From positions 36,473 through 100,472 of the forward strand of contig JAFKFK010000024.1 of assembly GCA_017307275.1 (NCBI GenBank): a DNA stretch of 64,000 bases, given 5' to 3'. The notes beneath the pieces were generated by a model that saw only the letters and a program-made list of their open reading frames with translations, was not told where the DNA came from and did no database searches. This DNA is from Alphaproteobacteria bacterium. Its GTDB lineage: Bacteria > Pseudomonadota > Alphaproteobacteria > Reyranellales > Reyranellaceae. This document shows, piece by piece, positions 14,854 to 23,708 of the stretch. The translations under genes and the position numbers were made by a program. Positions within the stretch are counted from its first letter, which is position 1, and every line of letters starts with the position of its first letter.

Positions 14854-17187
14854 TTATTTCGCTGCCGCCTGAATCGCGCGCCACACGTTTTGGGGGTTGG
14901 CGGGCATGGCGACCTCCTTGACGCCGAGCGGCGCCAGCGCGTCGAGCACGGCGTTCATCACCACCGGCATGGCGCCCACGGTGCCCGCCTCGCCTGCTCC
15001 TTTTGCACCAAGGGGATTGTACTTGGTGGGCACCGGGTTGGACTTGACCTCCATGCTGCACATCATGTCGGCGCGCGGCATCGTGTAGTCGAGGAAGCTT
15101 GCGGTGAGAAGCTGGCCGCTCTCGCGGTCCCACACCACCTGCTCGCCCAAAATCTGGCCGACGCCCTGCGCCACGCCGCCGTGGATCTGGCCCTTGAGCC
15201 CAATCGGGTTCATCACCGTGCCGACATCGTCGACCACGGCGTAGCGGTCGAGCTTGACCTCGCCGGTCTCGGGATCGACCTCGACCTCGCAGATGTGACA
15301 GCCGTTGGGATAGGTGTCCTTCTCGCCGAGGAAAGTCGCGTTCTCGTAGAGCCCGCCCTCGAAGCCGCTCTTGGGCCACTTGGTCGGATTGAACGCCGCC
15401 ATCGCGACCTGCTTCAGCGGCACCGACTTGTCGGTGCCCTTGATGGTGAAGGTGCCCTCGGCAAACTCGATGTCCTGCTCGCCCGCTTCCAGCAGATGGC
15501 CCGCGAGCTTCTTGCCCTTCTCGATCACCTTGTCGGCGGCGAGGAACAGCGCCGAGCCGCCCAGTACCGTGGAGCGCGAGCCGTTGGTGCCCATGCCGAA
15601 GGCCACGCGGTCGGTGTCGCCGTCGATGAACTGCACGTCGGCCGGGTCGATGCCCAGCCGCTCGTTCAGGATCTGCTTGAACATCGTCTCGTGGCCCTGG
15701 CCCTGGTTCTTGGTGCCCATGAGCAGCGCGGCCGTGCCGCTGGGATTGAAGCGGATCTCGGCATACTCCGGCTGCGCCGTGCCCGCGGCCTGTTCGATGG
15801 CGTTGATGATGCCGAGCCCGCGCAGCTTGCCGCGCTTCTTCGACTCCTCGGCGCGCGCGCCATAGCCCGCCACGTCGGCCAGCTTCAGCGCCATGTCCAT
15901 GTTCTTCTCGAACTCGCCGCAGTCGTAGAACGGCCCGACCGGACTCTGATAGGGCAGCGCCGACTCCGGCAGCAGGTTCTTGCGCCGCAGCTCCACCCGG
16001 TCGACGCCCAGCTCGCGTGCGGCATCGTCGATCAGCCGTTCGATCAGATAGATCGCCTCCGGCCGCCCCGCGCCGCGATAGGGCGCCGTCGGGTTGGTGT
16101 TGGACAGCACGCCTACGATGTTGAGATAGGCCTTGGGGATCATGTAGACGCCCAGCACCGTGCCGATCATGCCGAAGGGCGACAGCAGATTGCGGTCCGA
16201 CCCGACATAGGCGCCGATATTGGCCAGCATGTTGAGCCGCAGCGCGACGAACTTGTTGTCACTGTCCAAAGCCAGCTCGATCTCGCCGACATTGTCGCGG
16301 CCATGCTCGTCGGCCATCACCGCTTCGGACCGCTCGCAAGTCCACTTCACCGGACGCAGCAACTTGCGCGCCGCCCACAAGGTCAGCCGGTGCTCGACAT
16401 ACTGCCAGCCCTTGGTGCCGAAGCCGCCGCCCACGTCCTGGGCGATCACGCGCATCTTGCTTTCGGGAACCTTGAACACGTTCTGCGCCAGCATGTTGCG
16501 CACGCGATGGGGATACTGCACGTCCGCATAGAGCGTCATGCGATCCTCGCCCTGGTCGTAGACGCCGAGCGTGCCGCGCGGCTCCATGTACTGCGCATGC
16601 ACGCGGGTGATCACGTAGCGCCGCTTGATCACCTTGGCCGCGCCCTTGATCGCCTCTTCGGTCGCGGCCTTGTTGCCACGCTCGATGAAGTTGGAAATGT
16701 TGTCGGGGCAGTCGTCCCACACCGCGGGCGCACCGGGCTTCACCGTATCCTCGGTCAATGTCACCGAGGGGATCGCCTCGTAGTCGATCTCGACCAGCTC
16801 GGCCGCGTCCTTGGCTTCGGCCAGAGTGCCGGCCACCACCATCACCACGGGATCGCCGACATAGCGCACGCGATCCGTGACCAGCGCCGGCCGCTGCGGC
16901 GCGTACATCGGCTTACCGTCGGGACGCTTCCTCGGCATGTTGGCCTTGGGCATGCCGAGCCCGTCGGCGACCACGTCGTGGCCGGTATAGACCGCGAGCA
17001 CGCCCGGCGCGGCGGCAGCGGCCGTCGTGTCGATGCCGTTGATCCTGGCGTGGGCATGCGGGGAGCGGACGAACACGGCGTAAGCCTGCCCGGGCAGGTT
17101 CACGTCGTTGATGTAGCGGCCCTGCCCGCGCAACAGGCGCGGGTCCTCGAAACGCAACACCGGCTGGCCGATCCCGTACTTGCTCAT
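14854..17187 (-). CDS. Xanthine oxidase/CO dehydrogenase-family molybdopterin large subunit
   Basis: 777 residues, the usual length of CoxL-type large subunits. The N-terminal Ald_Xan_dh domain (RFEDPRLLRGQGRYINDV) is followed by the molybdopterin-binding domain with VGGGFGTKGWQ, AYRGAGRPEA, the Gln/Gly-rich GTKNQGQGHET and the catalytic Glu in GAKGAGEAGT. The active-site loop reads AYRGAGR, not the AYRCSFR of true aerobic CO dehydrogenase, so this is a hydroxylase of some organic substrate such as an aldehyde or N-heteroaromatic. No FAD (CoxM) or 2Fe-2S (CoxS) subunit gene lies beside it, which is unusual. It is part of the aromatic operon. Confidence 0.88.
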   Translation of the reverse strand: MSKYGIGQPVLRFEDPRLLRGQGRYINDVNLPGQAYAVFVRSPHAHARINGIDTTAAAAAPGVLAVYTGHDVVADGLGMPKANMPRKRPDGKPMYAPQRPALVTDRVRYVGDPVVMVVAGTLAEAKDAAELVEIDYEAIPSVTLTEDTVKPGAPAVWDDCPDNISNFIERGNKAATEEAIKGAAKVIKRRYVITRVHAQYMEPRGTLGVYDQGEDRMTLYADVQYPHRVRNMLAQNVFKVPESKMRVIAQDVGGGFGTKGWQYVEHRLTLWAARKLLRPVKWTCERSEAVMADEHGRDNVGEIELALDSDNKFVALRLNMLANIGAYVGSDRNLLSPFGMIGTVLGVYMIPKAYLNIVGVLSNTNPTAPYRGAGRPEAIYLIERLIDDAARELGVDRVELRRKNLLPESALPYQSPVGPFYDCGEFEKNMDMALKLADVAGYGARAEESKKRGKLRGLGIINAIEQAAGTAQPEYAEIRFNPSGTAALLMGTKNQGQGHETMFKQILNERLGIDPADVQFIDGDTDRVAFGMGTNGSRSTVLGGSALFLAADKVIEKGKKLAGHLLEAGEQDIEFAEGTFTIKGTDKSVPLKQVAMAAFNPTKWPKSGFEGGLYENATFLGEKDTYPNGCHICEVEVDPETGEVKLDRYAVVDDVGTVMNPIGLKGQIHGGVAQGVGQILGEQVVWDRESGQLLTASFLDYTMPRADMMCSMEVKSNPVPTKYNPLGAKGAGEAGTVGAMPVVMNAVLDALAPLGVKEVAMPANPQNVWRAIQAAAK

Positions 17188-17220
17188 GAGCTTGCTACTC
17201 CCCGAAACCTTGTCCGAACT

Positions 17221-18195
17221 CTACGACTGGCTCACGACGTGAGCGAGCGGCCGCCAGCGCGCCATATCGGCCTCGACCCGCGACCGAAATTCAGCCGGTG
17301 TGCTAACCCGCGTGTCGTTGCCCAGCTCTTCCAGCTTGGCCTTGATCTCCGGCCGCGCCATCGCCTGCTGGAAGGCTTCGTGCAATCGATTGCGCACGGC
17401 GGGCGGCAGGCCGGCCGGCGACGTGAAGCCCAGCCACGAGACGACGTCGTAGTCCGGTATCAGCGTCTCCGAGAGCGTCGGCACGTCGGGGAAGCCCGGA
17501 TGGCGCTCCTTCGACGTGACCGCCAGCGCGCGCAGCTTGTCCGTCCTCAGGAGCGGCTGCGCGCTCGAGAAGGTGATGACGTGCATGTCGAGCCGGCCCG
17601 CGACCAGGTCGTTGTAGGGCTGGCCGATCCCGCCCTTGTAGGGAACGTGCGTCAGCTTCGCGCCGGTCTTGGCCAGCACCAGCTCGACCGCCATGTGCAA
17701 CGTCGAGCCGACGCCCGAGGTGCCGTAGGTCAGCGTGCCGGGGTTCTTCTTGGCCTCGTCGAAATAGGCCTGCACCGTCTTGAAGCGCGAGTCCGGCGCC
17801 ACGGTGAAGACGAAGGGAAAGCGCGTGACGATGGAGATGAAGTCGAAGTCGCGCAGGAGATCGTAGGACAGCGTCTTGTCGGTGGCCGACACGACCGCCT
17901 GACCGCCCGTCATCAGGTAGAGCGAGTAGCCGTCGGGCTTCAGGCGCGCGACCTGGCTGGCGGCCAGCCGCTCGGCGGCGCCGGGCCGCGGCTCGATCAC
18001 GATCTGCTGGCCCAGGATCTCCGTCAGCGGGACGCTGAGATGCCGCGCGATGGTGTCCGGATTGGAACCGGCATCGTAGCCATGGATCAGCCGGATCGTC
18101 TGTGCCGGCCATGCCTGAGCTTGCGCCCGCGCAATGGCCGGGGCTGCCGGTGTCGCGAGCGCAGCCAGCAATACTGAACGCCGTCGAAGTTTCAT
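17221..18195 (-). CDS. Bug/TctC-family tripartite tricarboxylate transporter receptor
   Basis: 324 residues with an Arg-rich Tat-like or Sec signal peptide (MKLRRRSVLLAALATPAAPAIARA). The Bug fold features are present: WPAQTIRLIHGYDAGSNPD at the start of the mature protein, YGTSGVGSTLHMAVE near 160, HVPYKGGIGQPYNDLVAGRLD near 190 and a C-terminal helix. These periplasmic proteins capture carboxylates or aromatic acids for TctAB permeases, but no tctAB genes are nearby. Such orphan receptors are very numerous in this type of genome. The location suggests it binds a substrate or product of the pathway encoded here. Confidence 0.9.
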   Translation of the reverse strand: MKLRRRSVLLAALATPAAPAIARAQAQAWPAQTIRLIHGYDAGSNPDTIARHLSVPLTEILGQQIVIEPRPGAAERLAASQVARLKPDGYSLYLMTGGQAVVSATDKTLSYDLLRDFDFISIVTRFPFVFTVAPDSRFKTVQAYFDEAKKNPGTLTYGTSGVGSTLHMAVELVLAKTGAKLTHVPYKGGIGQPYNDLVAGRLDMHVITFSSAQPLLRTDKLRALAVTSKERHPGFPDVPTLSETLIPDYDVVSWLGFTSPAGLPPAVRNRLHEAFQQAMARPEIKAKLEELGNDTRVSTPAEFRSRVEADMARWRPLAHVVSQS

Positions 18196-18272
18196 CCCTT
18201 TCCTCCCTTGGTTTTTCCCGGGTGAGGCACTTTTTTGTTTATGTGACGCCCCTCACCCTCCGCGCGGTCTCC

Positions 18273-19514
18273 TCATCCCAGCGGACCCATGAACGTCTGG
18301 TCGGCGTAGGTGTCGGACAGCGGATCGAGCACCGCGGGCCAGTCCTTGCCGACCTTGCGGCGCAGCTCTGCCGGGCGCGGTTTGCCGTCCCAGCCGATGC
18401 GCTCCATGTAGTAGTAGAGCATCAGGCAGTGGCCGGCCGGATCGAGGATGTGCGCGGCGTAGTCGACGCCGGGATAGAGTTCCGCCGGCATCGCCTCGGT
18501 GAATTGCACGCCATGCTTCTTCAGGAAGGCGACGGCATCGCGGAGCTGCTGGTAGCTGCCGACCTCCACGCCCATCGAGGCGCAGCTCGTGTCGGGATTG
18601 AGCCCCAGTTCGCCGCGCAGCGCCTTGGGGAACAGCGACAGCGAATGATGCTCGCTGCCGTTGCGCAGGAAGACGCAGCGATGGCCCTTGTAGGTCACGG
18701 CCTCGGTACGGACGAAGCCCATCGTCTGGGTATAGAAGGCTTCCGACGCGCCGACGTCGGAGACGAACAGGCTCATGGGGCCGATGTTCGTCACCTTGAA
18801 CGGCCGCGGCAGCTTCACGCCGGCGACGATGTACTCCTCGCCGGTCTTGTCGTCGATGACGTTGCCCGAATCGATGTCGATGCCCTTGGCGATGGCCTCC
18901 TGCACTTCCTGCGCTTCCGACATCTGCGGCAGCTCGGGCGTCTCGCGGAAGGCGCGGTAGTACATCGACTCCGGCTTGGAGCGGCCGTCCCAGCCGATCT
19001 GCTCCATGCCGTAATAGAGTTCGACCGTGTGGCCGTCGGGATCGCGGATATACGTGTGCCAGTTGCTGCCCGGCATGTCGCGGCCGACGCGTCGGATCTC
19101 GACCTGACGCTCGCGGAAGTAATCGGCCGCGGCGAAGACCTCCTCCATCGTGCCGACCTGCCAGGTGATCTGGTTCACCGTGACGTCGCGCGACACGGCA
19201 TCGTCGCCGAAGATTGCGCCCAGCGACTTGTGCGCCAGCAGGAAGGCGTGATGGTCGGAATTGTGGCTCATGAAGACGATGCGCGGGTCCTGCATGCGCT
19301 TCGCCAACTCCTCGCGGCCGGGGACCTTGGAGAAGTCGCGCGTGTCGGTGATGCGAAAGCCCAGGAGCCGCGAGTAGAAGTCGAGGCCCTGGCCGAGATC
19401 GGCGACGTTGAAGCCGAAATGGCCGAGCCGTCGGATCTTGAACGGGCGTGGATAGCGCACGCCGCCGACATCGTAGGTGCCGTTGGTTGCCGTCGTCGAA
19501 GTCGTGACGCTCAT
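18273..19514 (-). CDS. Two-domain VOC (glyoxalase/extradiol dioxygenase-like) protein
   Basis: 413 residues made of two similar VOC modules (about 28-190 and 235-395). Each has a conserved start (LGHFGFNVADL; NIGPMSLFVSDV), an internal His (DHHAFLLAH; EHHSLSLF) and a C-terminal DPxGHxxxLYY segment with the metal Glu or its equivalent. Both modules end in a repeated phrase, MEQIGWDG and MERIGWDG, so the gene arose by duplication. A ring-cleaving or other metal-dependent role in the aromatic pathway is likely. It is translated just after the GntR regulator and upstream of the Bug receptor. Confidence 0.8.
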   Translation of the reverse strand: MSVTTSTTATNGTYDVGGVRYPRPFKIRRLGHFGFNVADLGQGLDFYSRLLGFRITDTRDFSKVPGREELAKRMQDPRIVFMSHNSDHHAFLLAHKSLGAIFGDDAVSRDVTVNQITWQVGTMEEVFAAADYFRERQVEIRRVGRDMPGSNWHTYIRDPDGHTVELYYGMEQIGWDGRSKPESMYYRAFRETPELPQMSEAQEVQEAIAKGIDIDSGNVIDDKTGEEYIVAGVKLPRPFKVTNIGPMSLFVSDVGASEAFYTQTMGFVRTEAVTYKGHRCVFLRNGSEHHSLSLFPKALRGELGLNPDTSCASMGVEVGSYQQLRDAVAFLKKHGVQFTEAMPAELYPGVDYAAHILDPAGHCLMLYYYMERIGWDGKPRPAELRRKVGKDWPAVLDPLSDTYADQTFMGPLG

Positions 19515-19524
19515 GGTCCCCTCC

Positions 19525-20310
19525 TCATGCCCTGCGGCGCTTGGCCAGCTTCAGCGGCCGCGCATTGCCACGGATCAGTCCCGGCACGTCCGACACCGCC
19601 TGCTCGACGGTGGTGCGGATGTGCTGCTCCAGCAGCGAACAGGCGAGATCGACATCGCGCGCCAGCACGGCGTCGCGGATCTGCTCGTGTTCGTTCTTGC
19701 GGTGCATGCGGCTGTGAATCATCGTCAGCCAGTGATAGCGCCGCGCCTGGTCGAACAGCTCGCTGCGGAAATGCAGCGACCATGGCGACCGGCAGGTCGC
19801 GACCAGCGCGTCGTGGTAGCGCTTGTGCCGCTTGGCCCATTCCTGCTTCACCTGCGGCGGGTCGTCGGTCCGGGGCGGCGCGAGCTTGCTGAGAAGAAAG
19901 TACGAACTGACGATCTCGGCTTCCCAGGCATCGGTGCCGTTGCGGATGGCATCGGCCAGGGTCTTGAGTTCGAGATAGACGCGCAGTTCGGAGAGATCGA
20001 GGAAGTCGGCCAGCGAGATCGGGGCGACCTGGAAGCCGCGGCCCGCCTCGGTGCGCGCCAGCCCTTCGGACACCAGATGCGACAGCGCCTCGCGCAGGGT
20101 GCCGACCGAGGTGCCGTAGCGCTGGCGCAACTCGCCGAAGCGCAGCTTCTGGTCAGGCTTCAGCACGCAGCAGAGGATGTCCTCGCGCATCTTGCTCAGC
20201 ACCTCGAAGGTCGCGGCCCCCTCGCGGCTGACATCCTGCGGCGCGGTCGTTGCCTCCGCCTGGTTCTCGTTCGCGCCCTCGAAAGGAGCCGCAGGAAGGA
20301 TCTTGGCCAT
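19525..20310 (-). CDS. GntR-family transcriptional regulator with FCD domain
   Basis: 261 residues from the ATG at 20310 (GAGGTG site; a GTG six bases upstream is an alternative). The N-terminal winged helix includes LRFGELRQRYGTSVGTLREALSHLVSEGLARTE-type residues around 58-92, and the C-terminal helical FCD ligand domain spans about 105-235. Regulators of this class bind a pathway acid and usually repress the operon they lie in. Being inside the operon, between livF and the catabolic genes, it probably controls this whole cluster. One of the palindromes before the operon at 25017-25061 is a candidate target. The Arg/Lys-rich end is typical. Confidence 0.88.
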   Translation of the reverse strand: MAKILPAAPFEGANENQAEATTAPQDVSREGAATFEVLSKMREDILCCVLKPDQKLRFGELRQRYGTSVGTLREALSHLVSEGLARTEAGRGFQVAPISLADFLDLSELRVYLELKTLADAIRNGTDAWEAEIVSSYFLLSKLAPPRTDDPPQVKQEWAKRHKRYHDALVATCRSPWSLHFRSELFDQARRYHWLTMIHSRMHRKNEHEQIRDAVLARDVDLACSLLEQHIRTTVEQAVSDVPGLIRGNARPLKLAKRRRA

Positions 20311-20317
20311 GGTCACC

Positions 20318-21025
20318 TCAAACGCCCAGATAGGCTTCGCGGATATGCGGCTGCTTCAATAGCTCGTCCGGCAGGCCCGTGGCGACAATCCGTCCCTGCT
20401 CCAGCACATAGGCCCGGTCGGCGATGCTGAGCGCCTTGAGCACGTTCTGCTCGACCAGCAGCACCGCCGCGCCGTCGTCTCGCACCCGCGAGATGATGTC
20501 GAACATGTCGTCGACGATGGTCGGCGCGAGGCCGAGCGACGGCTCGTCGAACAGCACGATGCGCGGCCGGGCCATCAGCGCCCGGCCGATCGCCACCATC
20601 TGCTGCTGGCCGCCCGACAGCTCGCCGGCCGGCTGCTGGCGCTTGTCGCGCAGGATCGGGAACAGGCCGTAGACCCGCTCCAGCGAGGATGCCCGTGCTG
20701 CCCGCGCTGCCGGCAGGTAGCAACCCAGCTCCAGGTTCTCCTCGACCGTCATCTTGGTGAACAGCCGCCGGCCCTCGGGCACCAGCGCGATGCCGTGACT
20801 GCAATAGTCGTGGGCGCGCACGCGCTTCATGTCGGCGCCGTCGAAGCGCAGCTCGCCCTGACGGCAGCGCAGCAGGCCCGCGATGGCATTGATGAGCGTC
20901 GTCTTGCCCGCGCCGTTAGGGCCGATCACCGAGACGATCTCGCCGGCATCGACGTCGAAGGAGACGTCCCACACGGCGGGCGCGTCGCCGTAGCCGATAT
21001 GGAGGTTGCGCGCTTCAAGCAGCAT
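20318..21025 (-). CDS. livF: Branched-chain amino acid-type ABC transporter ATPase LivF
   Basis: 235 residues from the ATG at 21025 (MLLEARNLHIGYGD). The ABC ATPase motifs are complete: Walker A GPNGAGKTT, signature LSGGQQQM, Walker B IVLFDEPSLGL and the LLVEQN H-loop region typical of LivF. It energises the importer with the LivM-LivG fusion encoded just upstream, whose end it overlaps by 11 bases. In this setting the transported solute is more likely an aromatic or dicarboxylic acid than an amino acid, which is inference from context. Confidence 0.92.
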   Translation of the reverse strand: MLLEARNLHIGYGDAPAVWDVSFDVDAGEIVSVIGPNGAGKTTLINAIAGLLRCRQGELRFDGADMKRVRAHDYCSHGIALVPEGRRLFTKMTVEENLELGCYLPAARAARASSLERVYGLFPILRDKRQQPAGELSGGQQQMVAIGRALMARPRIVLFDEPSLGLAPTIVDDMFDIISRVRDDGAAVLLVEQNVLKALSIADRAYVLEQGRIVATGLPDELLKQPHIREAYLGV

Positions 21026-22766
21026 AGGCTTTTCCGAGATAGATGCTGACCACGCGGGGATCGCGCATGATCTCGCGCGGCGCACCGAGTGCGAAGAGCT
21101 TGCCTTCGTTCAGCACGGCCACGCGATCCGACAGCTCGACCATGGCGCGCATCAGGTGCTCGACGAAGACGATGGTGGCGCCCTGCGCGCGGATCGCCCG
21201 CACCAGACGGATGGCGTTGTCGACCTCGGCCGGGTTGAGGCCGGACAGCACCTCGTCCAGCAGCAGCAGCTTCGGCCGTGCCGCCAGTGCGCGCGCCAGT
21301 TCGAGGAACTTGCGCTCGTGGAGGTTCAGCTCGGCCGGCAGGGCCTGCTCCTTGCCGGCAAGGCCGGTGAAGCCGATCCAGTGCAGCGCCTCGTCGCGGA
21401 TTTCGGACTGGTTGCGCAGAGGCCCGCCGAAGGTCGCGGCCATCGTCACGTTGTCGAGCACGCTCATGTTCACGAACGGTCGCGGGATCTGGTAGGTGCG
21501 CGCCACGCCGCGGCGGGCGATCTCGTGCGCCGGCAGGTTGCCGATCTGCACGCCGTCGACCGCGATGGTGCCGCCGCTCAGCGGATAGAAGCCCGAGATG
21601 ACGTTGATCAGCGTCGTCTTGCCCGAGCCGTTGGGCCCGACCAGCCCCAGGATCTCGCCTTCGCGCACGTCGAGATCGACGCCGCCCAGCGCCTGCAGGC
21701 CGCCGAAACGCTTGGCCGCGCCCCTCACCTCCAGAATGTGGCGTGTGCCGATGGTGCGCGGGCCTTCCGGCACGACCGGGATCACCTCGGCGTGGTGCTT
21801 CTCCTCGACCGGACGCTGACGGCGCTTCAGCCACGCCTTCACCGCCGGCACCACGCCGTCGGGCAGCCACAGGATCGCGAGGATCAGCACCAGCGCCACG
21901 ACGGCACGGCCCACCATCGCCTCGCCGCCGCTGATGAAGGCATAGAGCAGCGCCGTGATCACCGTCGCGCCGACCGCCGGGCCGAACCAGTGGCGCGAGC
22001 CGCCCAGCACGCTCATCAGCACGACATAGAGCGGCACGGTGAGTTCGAAGGTGCCGCCGACGGTGAGGAAGCCGACATACATCGCATGGATGCCGCCCAC
22101 TGCACCCGCGATGCCGGCCGACAGCGCGAAGGCGATCAGCTTGTAGCGGAACGTCGGCACGCCCTTGGCCTCGGCCACGTCCTCGTCGTCGTGGATGGCG
22201 AACAGGCCCATGCCGAGCCGCGAATGCGCGACCCACCAGGTGATGCCTAAGGTCGCGAGGCACATCAGGAAGCCCAGCACGTAGATCGTGCCGGTCTGCG
22301 TCGGCATGATGTGCGGCATCGGCACCGCGCTCATGAACACGCCGGCGCCGCCGTCGATCGGCGTGTTGAGGATGATGGTGGCGACGACGAACGTCACCGC
22401 GAGCGTCAGCAGCGCGAACAGCTCGCCGCGCAGCCGCTTCATGCGGAAGACGACGGCGCCGATGCCGACGCCCAGCAATGCCGCCATCGCGGCCGCCACC
22501 GGGACGGTGGCGAGGAACGGCACGTCGGCCTTCGTGGTCAGCGTCGCCGTCGTATACATGCCGACGCCGAAGAAGGCGGCGTGGCCCAGGCTGAAATAGC
22601 CCGCGAAGCCCGAGAGCAGCGCCCAGCTCGTCGCCAGCGAGACCCAGAAGAAGACGAGATAGAAGAAGGAGTCGTAGAAGGCCGGCAGGCCCGCGGTCGG
22701 CAGGATCGCGAAGGCCACGATGCCCAGCACCGCGGCCGCCTTGGGAATGGTGTTCGCGACGCTCAT
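21015..22766 (-). CDS. LivM-LivG fusion: ABC permease joined to ATPase
   Basis: 583 residues from the ATG at 22766. The first 310 or so residues are a LivM-type permease with about 9-10 membrane segments and the family loop YFSLGHAAFFGVGMY. The last 240 are a LivG ATPase with Walker A GPNGSGKTT and Walker B LLLLDEVLSGLNPAE. The signature is the LivG-type variant LNLHERKFLELARALA rather than LSGGQ. In E. coli these are two proteins; here one chain provides both. The start overlaps the end of livH as ATGA. It forms the LIV importer with LivH, LivF and the receptor in the same operon. Confidence 0.93.
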   Translation of the reverse strand: MSVANTIPKAAAVLGIVAFAILPTAGLPAFYDSFFYLVFFWVSLATSWALLSGFAGYFSLGHAAFFGVGMYTTATLTTKADVPFLATVPVAAAMAALLGVGIGAVVFRMKRLRGELFALLTLAVTFVVATIILNTPIDGGAGVFMSAVPMPHIMPTQTGTIYVLGFLMCLATLGITWWVAHSRLGMGLFAIHDDEDVAEAKGVPTFRYKLIAFALSAGIAGAVGGIHAMYVGFLTVGGTFELTVPLYVVLMSVLGGSRHWFGPAVGATVITALLYAFISGGEAMVGRAVVALVLILAILWLPDGVVPAVKAWLKRRQRPVEEKHHAEVIPVVPEGPRTIGTRHILEVRGAAKRFGGLQALGGVDLDVREGEILGLVGPNGSGKTTLINVISGFYPLSGGTIAVDGVQIGNLPAHEIARRGVARTYQIPRPFVNMSVLDNVTMAATFGGPLRNQSEIRDEALHWIGFTGLAGKEQALPAELNLHERKFLELARALAARPKLLLLDEVLSGLNPAEVDNAIRLVRAIRAQGATIVFVEHLMRAMVELSDRVAVLNEGKLFALGAPREIMRDPRVVSIYLGKAYAA

Positions 22767-23617
22767 GACCACTCCGGATCCCAGAGCAGAATGGCGATCA
22801 GTACCGAGAAGGACACGACCGGCGCCCACGCGGGACTCAGGATCGCCATGGCGATGGATTCGCTGGCGCCGATCAGCATGCCGGCGAACAGCGCGCCCAG
22901 TGGATTACCGAGCCGCCCGATGATGACGACGGCAAAGACCACGCCCAGCCATGCCCAGATCTGCGCCGGCGCCAAGGTTGCGATCAGCGCGATGAAAGTG
23001 CCCGCGACGCCGGCATAGGCCGCGCCCAGGCCGGAGAGAAGATAGGCAAGCTTCTTGTGGTCGACGCCATAGGCCGCCGCGATGTCGGCATCCTCGGCAC
23101 TCGCCCGCAGCGCCTTGCCGACATAGGTCTTGCGCAGCCACAGCCACGTCCCCCACGCCAGCACGCCGGCCACGAGGCAGAGGATCAGCTCCAGCACCGG
23201 GATATAGAAAGGCCCGGCCTTGATCGACCACGTCGCGTAATGCGTCTCGAAGCGGCGATAGTCGGCCGTCCAGTAGAGCTGGATGCCGACTTCGAGCATG
23301 ACCGCGAAGCTGAAGGTGATCAGCAGCGAAGCCAGCTCGTTCACCTTGAAGCGGTCGAAGATCCAGTGCTGCACCAGCCCGATGGCGAACATCGCCGGCA
23401 CGATCAGCAGCACCGACCACCATGGATCGATGTGATAGGTCGTGCCCATCTCGTAGGTCAGGTAGGCCGCGAGGAAGGCCAGCGCGAAGTGGCTGAGATT
23501 GACCAGCCGCAGCAGGCCCCAGCTCAGGCTGAGCCCCAGCGCCAGCAACCCATACATCCCGCCCGCCAACACGCCCGATATCAGCGCCTGCCCCAGCAGC
23601 GTCGCACTCGGCATCAT
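22763..23617 (-). CDS. livH: Branched-chain amino acid-type ABC transporter permease LivH
   Basis: 284-residue inner-membrane protein with about eight hydrophobic segments. The N-terminal GLLALGLSLSWGLLRLVNLSHF and the loop AAYGVDHKKLAYLLSGLGAAYAG are characteristic of LivH. It pairs with the LivM half of the following fusion to form the translocation channel. It overlaps the fusion gene by 4 bases. A strong hairpin lies between it and the receptor gene upstream. Confidence 0.92.
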   Translation of the reverse strand: MMPSATLLGQALISGVLAGGMYGLLALGLSLSWGLLRLVNLSHFALAFLAAYLTYEMGTTYHIDPWWSVLLIVPAMFAIGLVQHWIFDRFKVNELASLLITFSFAVMLEVGIQLYWTADYRRFETHYATWSIKAGPFYIPVLELILCLVAGVLAWGTWLWLRKTYVGKALRASAEDADIAAAYGVDHKKLAYLLSGLGAAYAGVAGTFIALIATLAPAQIWAWLGVVFAVVIIGRLGNPLGALFAGMLIGASESIAMAILSPAWAPVVSFSVLIAILLWDPEWS

Positions 23618-23633
23618 GTGCGGACCTCTTCCA

Positions 23634-23688
23634 GACCGCGAGCGTCCCGCTCGCTCATGATCCTGAGGCGAGCGGGACGCTCGCGGTC
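23634..23688. repeat. Intercistronic 21-bp-arm hairpin between receptor and livH
   Basis: A perfect inverted repeat with 21-bp arms (GACCGCGAGCGTCCCGCTCG... at 23634-23654 and its complement at 23668-23688) and a 13-base loop fills most of the 91-base gap between the receptor gene and livH. It has no T run on the minus strand, so it is not a simple terminator. It may stabilise the receptor mRNA 3' end, giving more receptor than permease, or it may be a REP-like repeat. Confidence 0.7.
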
Positions 23689-23708
23689 CGTTTGAAATGA
23701 CATCACCC

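Noticed and set aside
14854..17187. True aerobic carbon monoxide dehydrogenase (coxL)
   Set aside because: The active-site loop is AYRGAGR rather than AYRCSFR, and coxM and coxS are absent.
14890..18177. 1095-codon open frame on the plus strand opposite the molybdopterin subunit and Bug genes
   Set aside because: It is the antisense shadow of two well-supported genes in high-GC DNA, with low-complexity Arg/His/Val-rich translation and no domain.
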